Origin: Thermohalobaculum sp039821125
GTDB taxonomy: Bacteria; Pseudomonadota; Alphaproteobacteria; Rhodobacterales; Rhodobacteraceae
NCBI GenBank assembly: GCA_039821125.1
Contig: JBCBOR010000012.1
Coordinates: 19,113-83,112 of the forward strand
Direction of reading: 5' to 3'
Length of the DNA: 64,000 bases
A model generated the notes under the pieces. That model was not told the origin of the DNA, did not search any database, and worked only from the letters and a program-made list of their open reading frames with translations. Both the position numbers and the translations under genes were made by a program. Below are positions 16,012-25,423 of the stretch, piece after piece (within the stretch, counting starts at the first letter, position 1; every line of letters starts with the position of its first letter).

Positions 16012-17298
16012 TCAGAATTTCAGCGATCCACCGATCGAGAAGATGTGCGCGCTGCCCTCATAGACGACCTGCGTGCCGGGGGCCGCGTTGCGCAGACCGA
16101 CCACCGAGTCATTGATCGCGAAGAGGTAGGAGTACCCGGCGTCGATGCTCATGTGCTCGCTCATGTTGTAGGTCGCGCCGATCGACAGCCAGACACGGTC
16201 CTCATCCGGCACCCGCGCGGTGCGGTCTGTCGCGTTGACGCTGTTGATCTGACCTCCGAGGAAGCCGTCACTGGTCGGTGTCTGGTCAAAGGCCGCGCCG
16301 CCACGCACGGTCAGCGAGTCGAGCACGTCATACTCGGCTCCGACCGCCACGAAGAACGCGTCGTCATAGTTCTGTTCGTCCTGGCTGTGGATGATCCCGG
16401 CCCCGATGGAGGTGGCATCGACATTCGTGTCGATCCGGTCAAAATCCGACCAGCTCTGCCATTGCAGCTCACCCATGACGCGGAAGCTGCTGCCGATCTC
16501 CTGCACGATCCCCGCCGAGACGGTGGCCGGAAGTTCCGCATTCGCAATCACTGGCAAGGTCAGCGCCACCGGGATTGCCGGGTTCAATGCGCCTGGTGCA
16601 AAGGTCGCCGTGCCGGCGAGCGACAGGTCGTAGCCGTGGTCATAGGAGAGCCCGAGCTTGGTGCTGCCCAGATCCCAGAGCGCACCGACCGCGAAGCTGG
16701 CATTGGTCTGGTTGCCCTCGAGCGCGACGGCTGAGCTTGTCAGCCGCGCATCCGCATAGATGATCTGGCCGGATACACCGAGCGTGAGGCCGGGGATCGG
16801 CTCGAACCCGAGGGTTGGCGCGATCTGGATCGTGCGCAGGTCGGAGGTGATGGCGTCCGCCGCAACGCTCGAGGCTTCGGGATACTCCGTCGCCAGTCCA
16901 AAGGGCGTGAAGACGCTGAGACCGATCAGAATGTCATCTTCCAGGCGATAGCCGACATAGTTGTTCGCAACACCGCCGAACCGGCCCGCGTCAAAGGTCT
17001 CGCCGGTGCGCACACCGTTGACCTCGACCTCGCCATCCGAGCTTGGCAGGATCAGCGAAATGCCGCCGGAAATCTCACCGTTGTTGAAGCCTGGCGTGAC
17101 AAGGCCAATGGCGCCCGGGTTGAAGCCCATGGAACTCAGCCCACCGGACCCTGCGGTGGCGCCGGCAAACGACAGACCTTGTGCTTTCGCCGACCGTTCC
17201 TTCAGCGCAAAGGCACCGGCATGGGCCGCGCTGGCTCCTGCAAAGACGACCCCACCTGAGACCGCAGCAGCGATGATTTTACCACTCAGTTTCTTCAT
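16012..17298 (-). CDS. FadL/OmpP1/TodX family outer membrane transporter
   Basis: FadL-family channels carry long-chain fatty acids and other hydrophobic compounds across the outer membrane. The 428-residue protein has a signal peptide (1-28, ending AHA). Its mature N-terminus, GAFALKERSAKAQGLSFAGATAG, resembles the plugging segment of the family, and alternating beta-strands run to a C-terminal aromatic residue (GGSLKF). The ATG at 17298 follows GGAGGG. It may serve the CoA-linked catabolic genes further along, but it is 25 kb away and that link is only an inference. Confidence 0.9.
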   Translation of the reverse strand: MKKLSGKIIAAAVSGGVVFAGASAAHAGAFALKERSAKAQGLSFAGATAGSGGLSSMGFNPGAIGLVTPGFNNGEISGGISLILPSSDGEVEVNGVRTGETFDAGRFGGVANNYVGYRLEDDILIGLSVFTPFGLATEYPEASSVAADAITSDLRTIQIAPTLGFEPIPGLTLGVSGQIIYADARLTSSAVALEGNQTNASFAVGALWDLGSTKLGLSYDHGYDLSLAGTATFAPGALNPAIPVALTLPVIANAELPATVSAGIVQEIGSSFRVMGELQWQSWSDFDRIDTNVDATSIGAGIIHSQDEQNYDDAFFVAVGAEYDVLDSLTVRGGAAFDQTPTSDGFLGGQINSVNATDRTARVPDEDRVWLSIGATYNMSEHMSIDAGYSYLFAINDSVVGLRNAAPGTQVVYEGSAHIFSIGGSLKF

Positions 17299-17518
17299 CG
17301 TGATCCCTCCCATTTTGTGTTTGTTACTTTACTCCTGCGTAACAGCGACATTTTATAACGCTGATCAAGCTGTGACGTTGCGGCAGGACGTAATTTTTTC
17401 GTCATACTGCGGAAATGGCACAGCTTTCCGCGCGGTTCGGAGGCGTCTGGACTGCGCTCTGGACTGTGGTCAATGCAATCGCCATATTCCGCTCACGCGC
17501 AACCGGAGTGAATCAACG

Positions 17519-17899
17519 ATGAGCGTCTTGTCTCAAATATTTACCTGGTGGAACGGCCAGACCCTGGGCACCCGCGTGTTCACCGCGCGCCACGGTCAGC
17601 TGGTTGGCGAGGATGCGGACGGCAACAAGTTCTATCAGACCGCTGACGGCAAGCGCCGCTGGGTGATCTACTCCGGTGAAGCGGAGGCCAGCCATGTATC
17701 GCCTGACTGGCACGGCTGGTTGCACCACACGTTCGAGGACGCTCCGGAAGACGGCGGACTTCCCCGCAAGGCGTGGGAGAAGGATCACAAGCCGAACATG
17801 ACCGGCACGGATCTCGCCTATCGACCTCCGGGGAGTGTGCTGACGCCGCAGAAGCGGCCGAGGGCCTCGGGCGACTACGAAGCCTGGACACCGGAGTAG
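17519..17899 (+). CDS. NADH:ubiquinone oxidoreductase NDUFA12-type subunit
   Basis: A 126-residue homologue of the mitochondrial complex I accessory subunit NDUFA12 (17.2 kDa), found in alphaproteobacterial complex I. Diagnostic stretches are GTRVFTARHG, GNKFYQTADGKRRWVIY, HGWLHHTFEDAP and the C-terminal YEAWTPE. The ATG at 17519 follows GGAG at 10 bp. The frame is open upstream but that part is antisense to the FadL gene. mlaD follows 4 bp later. Confidence 0.93.
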   Translation: MSVLSQIFTWWNGQTLGTRVFTARHGQLVGEDADGNKFYQTADGKRRWVIYSGEAEASHVSPDWHGWLHHTFEDAPEDGGLPRKAWEKDHKPNMTGTDLAYRPPGSVLTPQKRPRASGDYEAWTPE

Positions 17900-17903
17900 G
17901 ATC

Positions 17904-18353
17904 ATGGCCAGCAATGTCGCCGAAACGCTGATCGGAGTCGCGGTGCTTGCGGTGGCTGGCGGGTTCCTCGTGTACGCAGCCAACACGGCCGATGTGTCTG
18001 TTGGCGGTGGCGGGTACGAGCTGAAGGCCGATTTCCGCGCGGCGGAGGGGCTGAATGTCGGCGGCGATGTGCAGATCTCCGGCGTCAAGGTCGGCGCGAT
18101 CACCGCGGTCGGCCTGAACGAGAAGAACTATTTCGCGTCCGTTCGGATGTCTCTCTATGACGATGTGAAGATCCCGGAAGACTCCGTGGCAAAGGTTGCC
18201 TCCGAGGGATTGCTTGGCGGGACGTTCATCTCCATCGACCCCGGAGCGTCCGACTTCATGCTCGAGCCAGGGGCGGAGTTTGAACACACGCAAGGCTCGA
18301 TCAATCTTATGGACCTTGTCGGAAGGGTCGTCCACGGCGGCCAGTCGGAATAG
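17904..18353 (+). CDS. mlaD: MlaD-type MCE domain protein
   Basis: MlaD is the periplasmic lipid-binding hexamer of the Mla phospholipid transport system. The 149-residue protein has one N-terminal transmembrane helix (about residues 6-26) and a single MCE domain beginning YELKADFRAAEGLNVGGDVQISGVKVG, with the conserved ASEGLLGGTFISIDPG loop. The ABC partners mlaE and mlaF are not in this window. It is tightly packed between the complex I subunit and the DUF2155 gene. Confidence 0.9.
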   Translation: MASNVAETLIGVAVLAVAGGFLVYAANTADVSVGGGGYELKADFRAAEGLNVGGDVQISGVKVGAITAVGLNEKNYFASVRMSLYDDVKIPEDSVAKVASEGLLGGTFISIDPGASDFMLEPGAEFEHTQGSINLMDLVGRVVHGGQSE

Positions 18354-18355
18354 TG

Positions 18356-19384
18356 ATGCGATCCGGCGCACTTGCTGTTCTGATCGCCGTCGGGCTTGGT
18401 CTGCCCGCCGGGGCGCAGATCAATGAGACGGCGCCAAGTGACGGCAGCCGCGCCAGAATTCAGGTGGATACCTCGCCATTGCCGCGGGCGCGGACCCTGC
18501 GCCCACCCAGCGATAATGAGGATGATACGCGCCTGCCGAACACCGAAGCCTCGACGGGTGAAAGCGCCGGGATCGAGACCCGTCCGGTCGATGATCTGAC
18601 CGCGACCGCGCCCGATGCGGACACCGATGCGACCGAAGACGCGGCGCGTGACGCAACCTCAGGCGAAGAGGATCCAACAGGTCCGGTTGCCGTGCGCAGG
18701 CCGAGCCCATTGGAGCGTTCGGACGGTGAGGCTGCCGCGACACCCGATGCTCCCGCTGCGGATGCTGATGCTGATGCTGATGCGGGCCAAGCGGGTGGCG
18801 AGACCACCGGCGATGTCGCAACAGACGGCTCGCCAGGCACCACCGGGCGGATCGCTCTCAGGCCCGATCCCGACGAAGATGACGCCAGCGCGGAAGACGC
18901 CAACGCGGAAGACGATGAGGCGGGCGAGGGCGAGACCGGCAAGACCCGCTGGCAACGCGCTCGGGCACGCAGGTTCCGCCTTGCACCGAAAACGCCGGGC
19001 CGGCTGACGGTGAACACCCCTCCGCCGATCGTGCCGATTGCGACGATTTCGACCGAGCTCAGATCCGGGGCGCGTCTCAGACAGCTGGACAAGATGACCG
19101 GGCAGACCGAAACGTTTGAGATCGCGATTGGCGAAAGCCGCCGGATCGCCCGCCTTCAGGTCGAGCTTGATGCGTGCCGGGCGCCGGGGGACAACGCGAC
19201 CTCGGGCACGATGGCGTTCGTCAAGGTGTGGGACACCAAACAGGGCGACGATCCCGAGCCGGAATTCACGGGGTGGATGTTTGCCGACAGCCCCGCGCTT
19301 TCGGCGCTCGATCATCCGCGCTACGACCTCTGGGTGATCAACTGCACGACATCTTCCGCGCCCGAGTCCGCATCCAACGAATAG
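18356..19384 (+). CDS. Exported acidic protein with C-terminal DUF2155 domain
   Basis: A 342-residue protein with a signal peptide (1-21, ending AGA). A long disordered Asp/Ala/Glu/Thr-rich middle (about 25-210) includes a (Asp-Ala)n tract. The C-terminal DUF2155 domain (about 235-325) is recognised from LRQLDKMTGQTETFEIAIGE and FTGWMFADSPALSALDHPRYDLWVINC. DUF2155 proteins are periplasmic and uncharacterised. The gene overlaps the mlaD stop (TAGTGATG: GTG 18353 or ATG 18356). Its 3' end overlaps aat by 64 bp on the opposite strand. Confidence 0.8.
   Translation: MRSGALAVLIAVGLGLPAGAQINETAPSDGSRARIQVDTSPLPRARTLRPPSDNEDDTRLPNTEASTGESAGIETRPVDDLTATAPDADTDATEDAARDATSGEEDPTGPVAVRRPSPLERSDGEAAATPDAPAADADADADAGQAGGETTGDVATDGSPGTTGRIALRPDPDEDDASAEDANAEDDEAGEGETGKTRWQRARARRFRLAPKTPGRLTVNTPPPIVPIATISTELRSGARLRQLDKMTGQTETFEIAIGESRRIARLQVELDACRAPGDNATSGTMAFVKVWDTKQGDDPEPEFTGWMFADSPALSALDHPRYDLWVINCTTSSAPESASNE
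18761..18783 (+). repeat. Hexanucleotide microsatellite (GATGCT)n
   Basis: Almost four tandem copies of GATGCT encode the Asp-Ala run in the linker of the DUF2155 protein. Gain or loss of a unit keeps the frame, so length variation between strains would be tolerated. Confidence 0.7.
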
Positions 19385-19980
19385 AACTCGGCCCGGCGCG
19401 AGATCGCTCGCTCCAGCAACTGGTGATAGTGTGCGCGCGGCACCGCCCGAGCGCCAAGCGATTCCAGGTGCGGGGTTGTGAACTGCGTGTCGAGCAGGGT
19501 GAAGCCGCCCGCCCGGAGCCGCGCTACCAGATAGGCCAGCGCGATCTTCGAGGTATCGCGGCGGCGCGAGAACATGCTCTCACCGAAGAACGCCGCACCG
19601 AGACGCAAGCCGTAGAGCCCGCCGGTCAGTTCGCCATCTTCCCAGACCTCGATGGAATGGGCGTGCCCCATGCGGTGCAGCGCCTCGAACAACTCACGAA
19701 TGATCGGGTTGATCCAGGTCTCCGGACGGTCGGCACAGCCATCGATCACCGCGGAAAAGGCCGTGTCGATCCGCACGCGGAAATCGGCCTTCAGGATCCG
19801 TTTGCGCAGCGAGCGCGAGAGATGGAACCCGTTCAGAGGCAGGATGCCCCGTTTTCGCGGATCGACCCAATAGATGTGATCGGTCTCGGCATCATCCGCC
19901 ATCGGAAAGACACCGGCAGCGTAAGCCCTGAGCACCAGCGCTGGGGTCAGGTCCAACTCGTCCGACTCGGCATCCTTCAT
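19321..19980 (-). CDS. aat: Leucyl/phenylalanyl-tRNA--protein transferase
   Basis: Aat adds Leu or Phe to N-terminal Arg or Lys, feeding substrates to the ClpS/ClpAP N-end rule pathway. The 219-residue protein has the family pattern LVLRAYAAGVFPMA, IYWVDPRKRGILPL, WINPIIRELFEALHRMGHAHSIE, GGLYGLRLGAAFFGESMFSR and LLDTQFTTPHLESLGA. The ATG at 19980 is chosen by alignment; longer in-frame starts would run into accC. It is the 3' neighbour of accC. Confidence 0.95.
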   Translation of the reverse strand: MKDAESDELDLTPALVLRAYAAGVFPMADDAETDHIYWVDPRKRGILPLNGFHLSRSLRKRILKADFRVRIDTAFSAVIDGCADRPETWINPIIRELFEALHRMGHAHSIEVWEDGELTGGLYGLRLGAAFFGESMFSRRRDTSKIALAYLVARLRAGGFTLLDTQFTTPHLESLGARAVPRAHYHQLLERAISRRAEFYSLDADSGAEDVVQLITQRS

Positions 19981-20039
19981 GGCGCGATCATAGCAGAGCC
20001 GCGATGCGAAAAGCACCTGCCGGACATGGTGACGCTGCG

Positions 20040-21386
20040 TTAATCCTCGGCCCGTGCGAGCCACGTCTCCAGCCAGTGGATGTTGTAGCTGCCGGTCTGG
20101 ATGTCCGGCTCATCGACCAGTTGTTCGAACAGGGGCAGCGTGGTGTCGATCCCGCCGACGATGATCTCCCCCAGCGCCCGGCGCAAGCGTGCCAATGCGG
20201 CAGGGCGATCATCGCCATGGACAATCAGCTTGGCGATGAGGCTGTCATAGTGCGGCGGCACGGTGTAGCCGTCATAGAGATGGCTGTCGGTGCGCACGCC
20301 AAGCCCGCCGGGCACGTGAAACGTCTCGACCCGGCCGGGGGAGGGACGGAAATCCGGGATCTTCTCGGCATTCACCCGGCACTCGATAGCGTGTCCCCGT
20401 GCAACGAGATCATCCTGCGTGAAACTGAGTGTCTCGCCTGCCGCGATGCGAAGCTGCTCGCGCACGAGATCGACACCGAAGATCATCTCGGTCACCGGGT
20501 GCTCCACCTGCAGGCGGGTGTTCATCTCGATGAAGTAGAACTCGCCGTTCTCGTAGAGGAATTCGACCGTACCTGCGCCGCGATAGCCCATTTCGCGCAT
20601 CGCTTTGGCACAGGTCTCGCCAATCCGGGCCCGGGTCTCGGCATCGATGATGGGGGAGGGCGCTTCCTCGAGCACCTTCTGGTGACGCCGTTGCAAGGAA
20701 CAGTCGCGTTCCCCAAGATGCACGGCGTTGCCGTGGGTGTCGCCGATCACCTGGATCTCGATGTGGCGCGGGGTGCCCAGATACTTTTCGATATAGACCG
20801 TGTCGTCGCCAAAAGCCGCCGCTGCTTCTGTCCGCGCACCGCTGAACGCCGCATCGATGTCCTTGGAGGTCGCCGCGACTTTCATGCCGCGCCCACCTCC
20901 GCCCGAGGCCGCCTTGATCAGCACCGGGTAGCCGATGTCTTCTGCCAGCGCGCGCGCCTGCTCGAGCGTGTCGACGCCGCCCTCTGATCCCGGCACACAA
21001 GGCACACCAAGGCGCTTCATCGTCTCCTTCGCAGCGATCTTGTCGCCCATCGTGGCGATGTGCGCAGCCGTCGGGCCGATGAAGGTCAACCCGCTTTCCT
21101 CGACCTTCTGGGCGAACCCTGCATTCTCGGACAGGAAGCCATAGCCGGGGTGGATCGCCTCGGCGCCGGTGATCTCGCAGGCGGTCAGGATCGCGGGCTG
21201 GTTCAGATAGGAATGCAGTCCGGGCGCCGGGCCGACACAGATGCTCTGATCGGCAAGGCGCACATGCATCGCGTCCGCATCGACGGTCGAGTGGATGGCA
21301 ACGGTTTGGATGCCCATTTCACGGGCAGCACGGATGACCCGCAGGGCGATCTCGCCGCGATTGGCGATGAGGATTTTCTGGAACAT
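20040..21386 (-). CDS. accC: Acetyl-CoA carboxylase biotin carboxylase subunit
   Basis: AccC carboxylates the biotin on AccB with ATP and bicarbonate, the first committed step of fatty acid synthesis. The 448-residue protein shows the ATP-grasp features: KAASGGGGRGMKVA glycine loop, CSLQRRHQKVLEEAPSP, EFLYENGEFYFIEMNTRLQVEHPVTE with catalytic Glu residues, and an ALARLRRAL C-terminal domain. The start ATG 21386 gives MFQKILIANRGEIALR; a GTG two codons upstream is possible. It is in operon with accB, 21 bp upstream. Confidence 0.97.
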   Translation of the reverse strand: MFQKILIANRGEIALRVIRAAREMGIQTVAIHSTVDADAMHVRLADQSICVGPAPGLHSYLNQPAILTACEITGAEAIHPGYGFLSENAGFAQKVEESGLTFIGPTAAHIATMGDKIAAKETMKRLGVPCVPGSEGGVDTLEQARALAEDIGYPVLIKAASGGGGRGMKVAATSKDIDAAFSGARTEAAAAFGDDTVYIEKYLGTPRHIEIQVIGDTHGNAVHLGERDCSLQRRHQKVLEEAPSPIIDAETRARIGETCAKAMREMGYRGAGTVEFLYENGEFYFIEMNTRLQVEHPVTEMIFGVDLVREQLRIAAGETLSFTQDDLVARGHAIECRVNAEKIPDFRPSPGRVETFHVPGGLGVRTDSHLYDGYTVPPHYDSLIAKLIVHGDDRPAALARLRRALGEIIVGGIDTTLPLFEQLVDEPDIQTGSYNIHWLETWLARAED

Positions 21387-21407
21387 GGGCACGACGCTCC
21401 GGCCCGG

Positions 21408-21911
21408 CTATTCAATGATCATCAGAGGCTCGCCGAACTCGACCGGTTCGGCATTGTCGACCAGCACCGTCCGGACCTTGCCCGAGCGTGGCGCCGGAAT
21501 CTGGTTCATCGTCTTCATCGCCTCGATGATCAGGATCGTGTCGCCCTCGCTCACGGTATCGCCTGGATTGACAAACGTATCCGCACCGGGTTCTGGCGAG
21601 AGATAGACCGTGCCGACCATGGGCGACTTGACGGCATTGCTGAGGTCGGGGCCGGTCTCGCTCGGTGCCGTTTCAGACGCGGCTGCAGGTGTGGGCGCCG
21701 CGACGGCCGGGGCGGCAGCGGGAACAGCGGCGACAGGGGCGGCGACATGAACCGTAGCAGGGGCCGCCAGCGCGGCCCTGGACAGGCGCACTTTCAGCTC
21801 GTCATTCTCGCCATACTCGCGTTCGACCTCGATTTCCGAGAGATCGGTATCCTTCAAGAGATCGGCCAGAGCCTTGATGAATTCGACATCCTGTTCGGAA
21901 TTCTTCGACAT
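21408..21911 (-). CDS. accB: Biotin carboxyl carrier protein
   Basis: AccB carries the biotin shuttled between AccC and the carboxyltransferase. The 167-residue protein has an N-terminal domain (1-48), an Ala/Pro linker (about 49-90), and a C-terminal biotinyl domain whose EAMKTM motif carries the biotinylated K133. The ATG at 21911 follows AAAGGAGG. The extended open frame upstream to 22157 is not supported by homology. Confidence 0.97.
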   Translation of the reverse strand: MSKNSEQDVEFIKALADLLKDTDLSEIEVEREYGENDELKVRLSRAALAAPATVHVAAPVAAVPAAAPAVAAPTPAAASETAPSETGPDLSNAVKSPMVGTVYLSPEPGADTFVNPGDTVSEGDTILIIEAMKTMNQIPAPRSGKVRTVLVDNAEPVEFGEPLMIIE

Positions 21912-22041
21912 GTGTCCGCCGCCTCCTTTGGTTCGGCCGGGCCGGATTTTGTTGTTATCGAGAAACGCTAGATGACCGCGGCGAGGGTTATACCCAAAAC
22001 GCCGTCCGGTCAAAGATTTGCGAGATGTGGGGGCCGCCGCG

Positions 22042-22830
22042 TCAGTTCTGCGCTGTCGCGCGCGCTTCCTGTACGGCTCCGAGCATATCATCCACCGGAA
22101 GGTAGCCGCGGATGATCTCGGTGCCGACGATAAAAGCCGGAGTGCCCTGCAGGCCAAGGGCTTGCGCCAGCTGATAATTGCTGTTCAGTCGATCATCGAT
22201 TTCGACCGAGTTGGCCCGTTCCTTAAGCTCGGCAATATCGAAGCCAAGGCCACCGGCGATCTGGTAGGCGACCTGCTCAGTCAGATTGCCGCGATACTCC
22301 ATCAGCTCATCACTGAGATCGGGGTACTTGTCGGGCGCAATATCAAGCGCGGCGAGCGCCATTTTGCCCGCCTTGACCGAGTCAGGGCCCAGGATGGGAA
22401 ACTCTTTCACGATCAGGCGGATGTTCGGGTCCCGCTCGAGCATCTCGGCCACTTCAGGATGAGCGCGTTTGCAGAACCCGCAGCGATAGTCGATGAACTC
22501 GACCACCGTCACGTCGCCATCAGGATTGCCGCCGACCCACGAGTGACCGTCGGCGAAGATGCTCTCGGCATTGTTCAGCACCAGCTGCCGGTCGGCCTCG
22601 GCCCCTGCAAGGGCGCGGCGTTGTTCCAGGATCTGGATTGCCTCGAAGATCACATCGGGGTTTTCCAGAAGATAGCTGCGCACCTCATTGCGGAAGGCCG
22701 CGCGCTCCTCATCGGACATGGCACCGAAGTCCAACTTGGTGTCCCCGCCAAATTGCAGCCCCTGTGCCACGCTGATCTGGGGCAGGGTGATAGCGGCGGC
22801 CAGGGCGAGCGAGGCAAGTGCTGTGCGCAT
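22042..22830 (-). CDS. DsbA family thiol-disulfide oxidoreductase (Com1-like)
   Basis: A 262-residue periplasmic protein with a signal peptide (1-23, ending VAQ). A helical N-terminal region with MSDEERAAFRNEVRSYL precedes a thioredoxin-fold DsbA domain carrying the CGFC active site (C117, C120) and the cis-proline loop GTPAFIVG. The architecture matches Com1/ScsC-like disulfide oxidoreductases in alphaproteobacteria. The ATG at 22830 has GGAG about 11 bp upstream. It lies 20 bp from the M48 protease gene and is probably co-transcribed; both act on envelope protein quality. Confidence 0.92.
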   Translation of the reverse strand: MRTALASLALAAAITLPQISVAQGLQFGGDTKLDFGAMSDEERAAFRNEVRSYLLENPDVIFEAIQILEQRRALAGAEADRQLVLNNAESIFADGHSWVGGNPDGDVTVVEFIDYRCGFCKRAHPEVAEMLERDPNIRLIVKEFPILGPDSVKAGKMALAALDIAPDKYPDLSDELMEYRGNLTEQVAYQIAGGLGFDIAELKERANSVEIDDRLNSNYQLAQALGLQGTPAFIVGTEIIRGYLPVDDMLGAVQEARATAQN

Positions 22831-22850
22831 GGGTCGTGATCTCCTCAACG

Positions 22851-24185
22851 TCAATTCTCGACATCCAGCTTCAGGATGTCCTGGGCTCTCAGCCATCCCG
22901 GCGAGCCCTGTGGCAAGAGCTTGGCAGCGCGGCGTGCCAGTTGAATAGCGGGTTTGCGGTTGTTGACCAAGGCATAACGCTCAGCCGTGGCCAGGGTCGC
23001 CATCCCAACATCGCCTGCGCGTTCATAGGCGGTCGCCAGATCCCGCAGTGCCGCCACATCGGCGAGGTCCTTGGACCGGGCTTCCTTCAGGATGACGAGC
23101 GCTTCGGCATTGGCGCGGGGTTCGTTGAGCTGAAGCAGCGCCCGGCCAAGGGCCGCTTTCAGCAAGGGCTCGTTCGGTGCGATCTGCGATGCCTTGCGGT
23201 AGTAGGGCACGGCCTCGGCTGCCTGTCCGGATTCGTGCAGGATCTGGCCTTTGAGCTCCAGATAAAACGGGTCCTTCTGGCGTTTCGCGATCAGCGCGTC
23301 GACGGTGCGCCGTGCAGCGACAGGATCCGGCAGCCGGTGGAGCGCGACCGCTTTCTGATAAAGATTGAATTCCGTGTCCGGCTCGCCCTCCAGCCGGTCC
23401 AGAACACGGGTGGGGTCGACCAGAAAGCCGCGCAGTTTTGCGCGCATCCGCCCGTGCCAATAGATGATCTCCGGCGGCATGGTCCACTCGCGGTTCTGCG
23501 CCTGCGCGACCGAGCGGGCCATCAGCGACATCCGCTCGGTGCCCAGTGGGTGCGTCAGCACGTATGGATCGAGATTGCCGATGGACAGAACCTCCTGCCC
23601 ACGAAAACGCTCGATCACCCGTTGCAGGCCGAGCGGGTTCACACCGGCGCGGGTCAGGTAATTGATCGCGGCCTGATCCGCGGAGGCCTCCTCGGCCCGG
23701 CTGTTGCGCAGGATCGAGCGCACCACTGCGCCTTGCGACCCGCTCACGGCGGCCACCCCAACCTCCGGACTGCCTGCTGCTACGCCGGCAGCGATCCCGG
23801 CGAGCACGCCAAGCAGTGCTGGACCTTGCGCATTGCGCAGGTTGATCGATCGGCGCGCCTCGTGCCCGCCAGCGATGTGCCCTGTTTCGTGCGCGATCAC
23901 GCCGAGCAGCTCTTCGGGCGTTTCCAACTCGCGCAGCAGGCCCGTGTGCAGGAAAATCCGTCGCCCGCCGACAACAAACGCGTTCAGCGAGCGATCGTTG
24001 ACCATATACATCTCGACCGAGGTCGGCGCGAGCCCCGCCGCCTGGTAAATCGGCGCCGACATCTGGCGCAGCGTGCGCTCGATCTCGGCATCGCGCACCA
24101 GCGACAGTGCGGACGCGGCGCCAGCCGCCAGCACAACGGCGCCGGACAGGCCCGCCGCCAACGCCGTCCTGAAAAATCTGGTCAA
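22851..24185 (-). CDS. M48 family metalloprotease with TPR repeats (BepA-like)
   Basis: A 444-residue periplasmic protease. After a signal segment (about 1-26) comes an M48 domain with the zinc motif HETGH (H99, E100, H103) and the downstream AEEASADQAA that supplies the third ligand. Tetratricopeptide-like repeats follow (about residues 275-430). BepA of E. coli, of the same layout, degrades or matures stalled LptD and BAM substrates. The start is inferred as TTG 24185 because AGGAG lies about 9 bp upstream; longer frames would overlap the divergent aminotransferase gene. Confidence 0.88.
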   Translation of the reverse strand: MTRFFRTALAAGLSGAVVLAAGAASALSLVRDAEIERTLRQMSAPIYQAAGLAPTSVEMYMVNDRSLNAFVVGGRRIFLHTGLLRELETPEELLGVIAHETGHIAGGHEARRSINLRNAQGPALLGVLAGIAAGVAAGSPEVGVAAVSGSQGAVVRSILRNSRAEEASADQAAINYLTRAGVNPLGLQRVIERFRGQEVLSIGNLDPYVLTHPLGTERMSLMARSVAQAQNREWTMPPEIIYWHGRMRAKLRGFLVDPTRVLDRLEGEPDTEFNLYQKAVALHRLPDPVAARRTVDALIAKRQKDPFYLELKGQILHESGQAAEAVPYYRKASQIAPNEPLLKAALGRALLQLNEPRANAEALVILKEARSKDLADVAALRDLATAYERAGDVGMATLATAERYALVNNRKPAIQLARRAAKLLPQGSPGWLRAQDILKLDVEN

Positions 24186-24265
24186 GGCACCTGCTCCTGC
24201 CTTTCGGATTGTGCGTCTTGTGTTAGGCACGGTCACCGAGTTTACCCAGACACAAGATAAGGGCA

Positions 24266-25414
24266 ATGAGCGTGAGCATTTCAAGGCGCAGCCGGATCTC
24301 ACCTTTCCTCGTTATGGACGTGATGGAGGATGCCCGACGGTTGGAAGCGGATGGCCGCGACATCGTGCACATGGAAGTCGGGCAGCCCGGAACGCCCGCA
24401 CCGCGGGCTGCAACGGACCGGCTGAAGGCGGCAATCGATCGCGGAGATCCACTTGGATACACCGTCGCTCTGGGATTGCCTGACCTGCGTGAAGGGATCG
24501 CAGCGCTCTACGCAAAACGGTACGGGCTGACGCTTGATCCGGGCCGCGTGGTGGTGACGGCAGGGTCGTCCTGCGGGTTCATTCTGGCGTTTCTCGCGGC
24601 GTTTGACGCCGGTCAGAGCGTTGCACTGGCCGATCCGGGCTATCCCGCCTATCGAAATATCCTGGGTGCGCTCGATCTTGATGTTGTTCGGATCGAGACC
24701 GGACTGGACACCGGATATCAACCGGTCCCGGCGCAACTGGATGCAGCGGGGCCACTGGACGGCTTGCTGGTTGCCAGCCCGGCAAACCCGACCGGGACGA
24801 TGCTGAGCACCCAAGCGATGCGCGAACTTTCCGCGTGGTGCCGCCGGACAGGGGCCACATTCATCTCGGACGAGATCTATCACGGCCTGACCTATGAGAC
24901 CCCTGCAACCACGGCGCTGACGGTCGATGATGACGCAATCGTGATCAACAGTTTCGCCAAGTACCACTCGATGACGGGCTGGCGCATCGGCTGGATGGTG
25001 GTGCCCGTGGGCATGGTGCGCACCATCGAGAACCTCGCTCAGAACCTTTTCATCTGCCCATCCCATGCCAGTCAGATCGCAGCGCTCGGCGCGTTGGAGG
25101 CCGACGAGGAACTTGAGGGTCACCGCACGGTCTATGCGGCCAACCGCACCATGTTGATGGAGGCACTGCCCGAGATGGGCTTTCGCGATATCGCGCCCGC
25201 CGACGGCGCGTTCTACATCTACGCGGATATCTCGGCGTTCTCGAATGACAGTGCAGAGTTCAGCGCGCGATTGCTGCGCGATGGCGGAGTGGCGGCGACG
25301 ACAGGTCTCGATTTCGACCCCGTACGCGGCAACACAACGCTGCGGTTTTCTTTTGCGCGTACAACTGTGGAGATCGAGGAGGGGATCCGGCGTCTCCGCC
25401 GGTTCCTCTCCTGA
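24266..25414 (+). CDS. PLP-dependent class I/II aminotransferase
   Basis: A 382-residue fold type I aminotransferase. Visible are the cofactor-binding TAGSSCGF, the PANPTGTMLS loop, ISDEIYHGLTYE with the Asp that pairs with the pyridine nitrogen, and the Schiff-base lysine in NSFAKYHSMTGWRIGW. Substrate preference cannot be read from sequence. It is divergent from the M48 protease and convergent with rne, 9 bp apart. The overall look is of an aspartate/aromatic aminotransferase relative. Confidence 0.92.
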   Translation: MSVSISRRSRISPFLVMDVMEDARRLEADGRDIVHMEVGQPGTPAPRAATDRLKAAIDRGDPLGYTVALGLPDLREGIAALYAKRYGLTLDPGRVVVTAGSSCGFILAFLAAFDAGQSVALADPGYPAYRNILGALDLDVVRIETGLDTGYQPVPAQLDAAGPLDGLLVASPANPTGTMLSTQAMRELSAWCRRTGATFISDEIYHGLTYETPATTALTVDDDAIVINSFAKYHSMTGWRIGWMVVPVGMVRTIENLAQNLFICPSHASQIAALGALEADEELEGHRTVYAANRTMLMEALPEMGFRDIAPADGAFYIYADISAFSNDSAEFSARLLRDGGVAATTGLDFDPVRGNTTLRFSFARTTVEIEEGIRRLRRFLS

Positions 25415-25423
25415 TTTTCGAGC

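Noticed and set aside
20004..20987. Long plus-strand open frame of 327 codons
   Set aside because: It is antisense to accC, whose family identity is certain; the frame reads as low-quality, His/Arg/Asp-rich sequence without known motifs.
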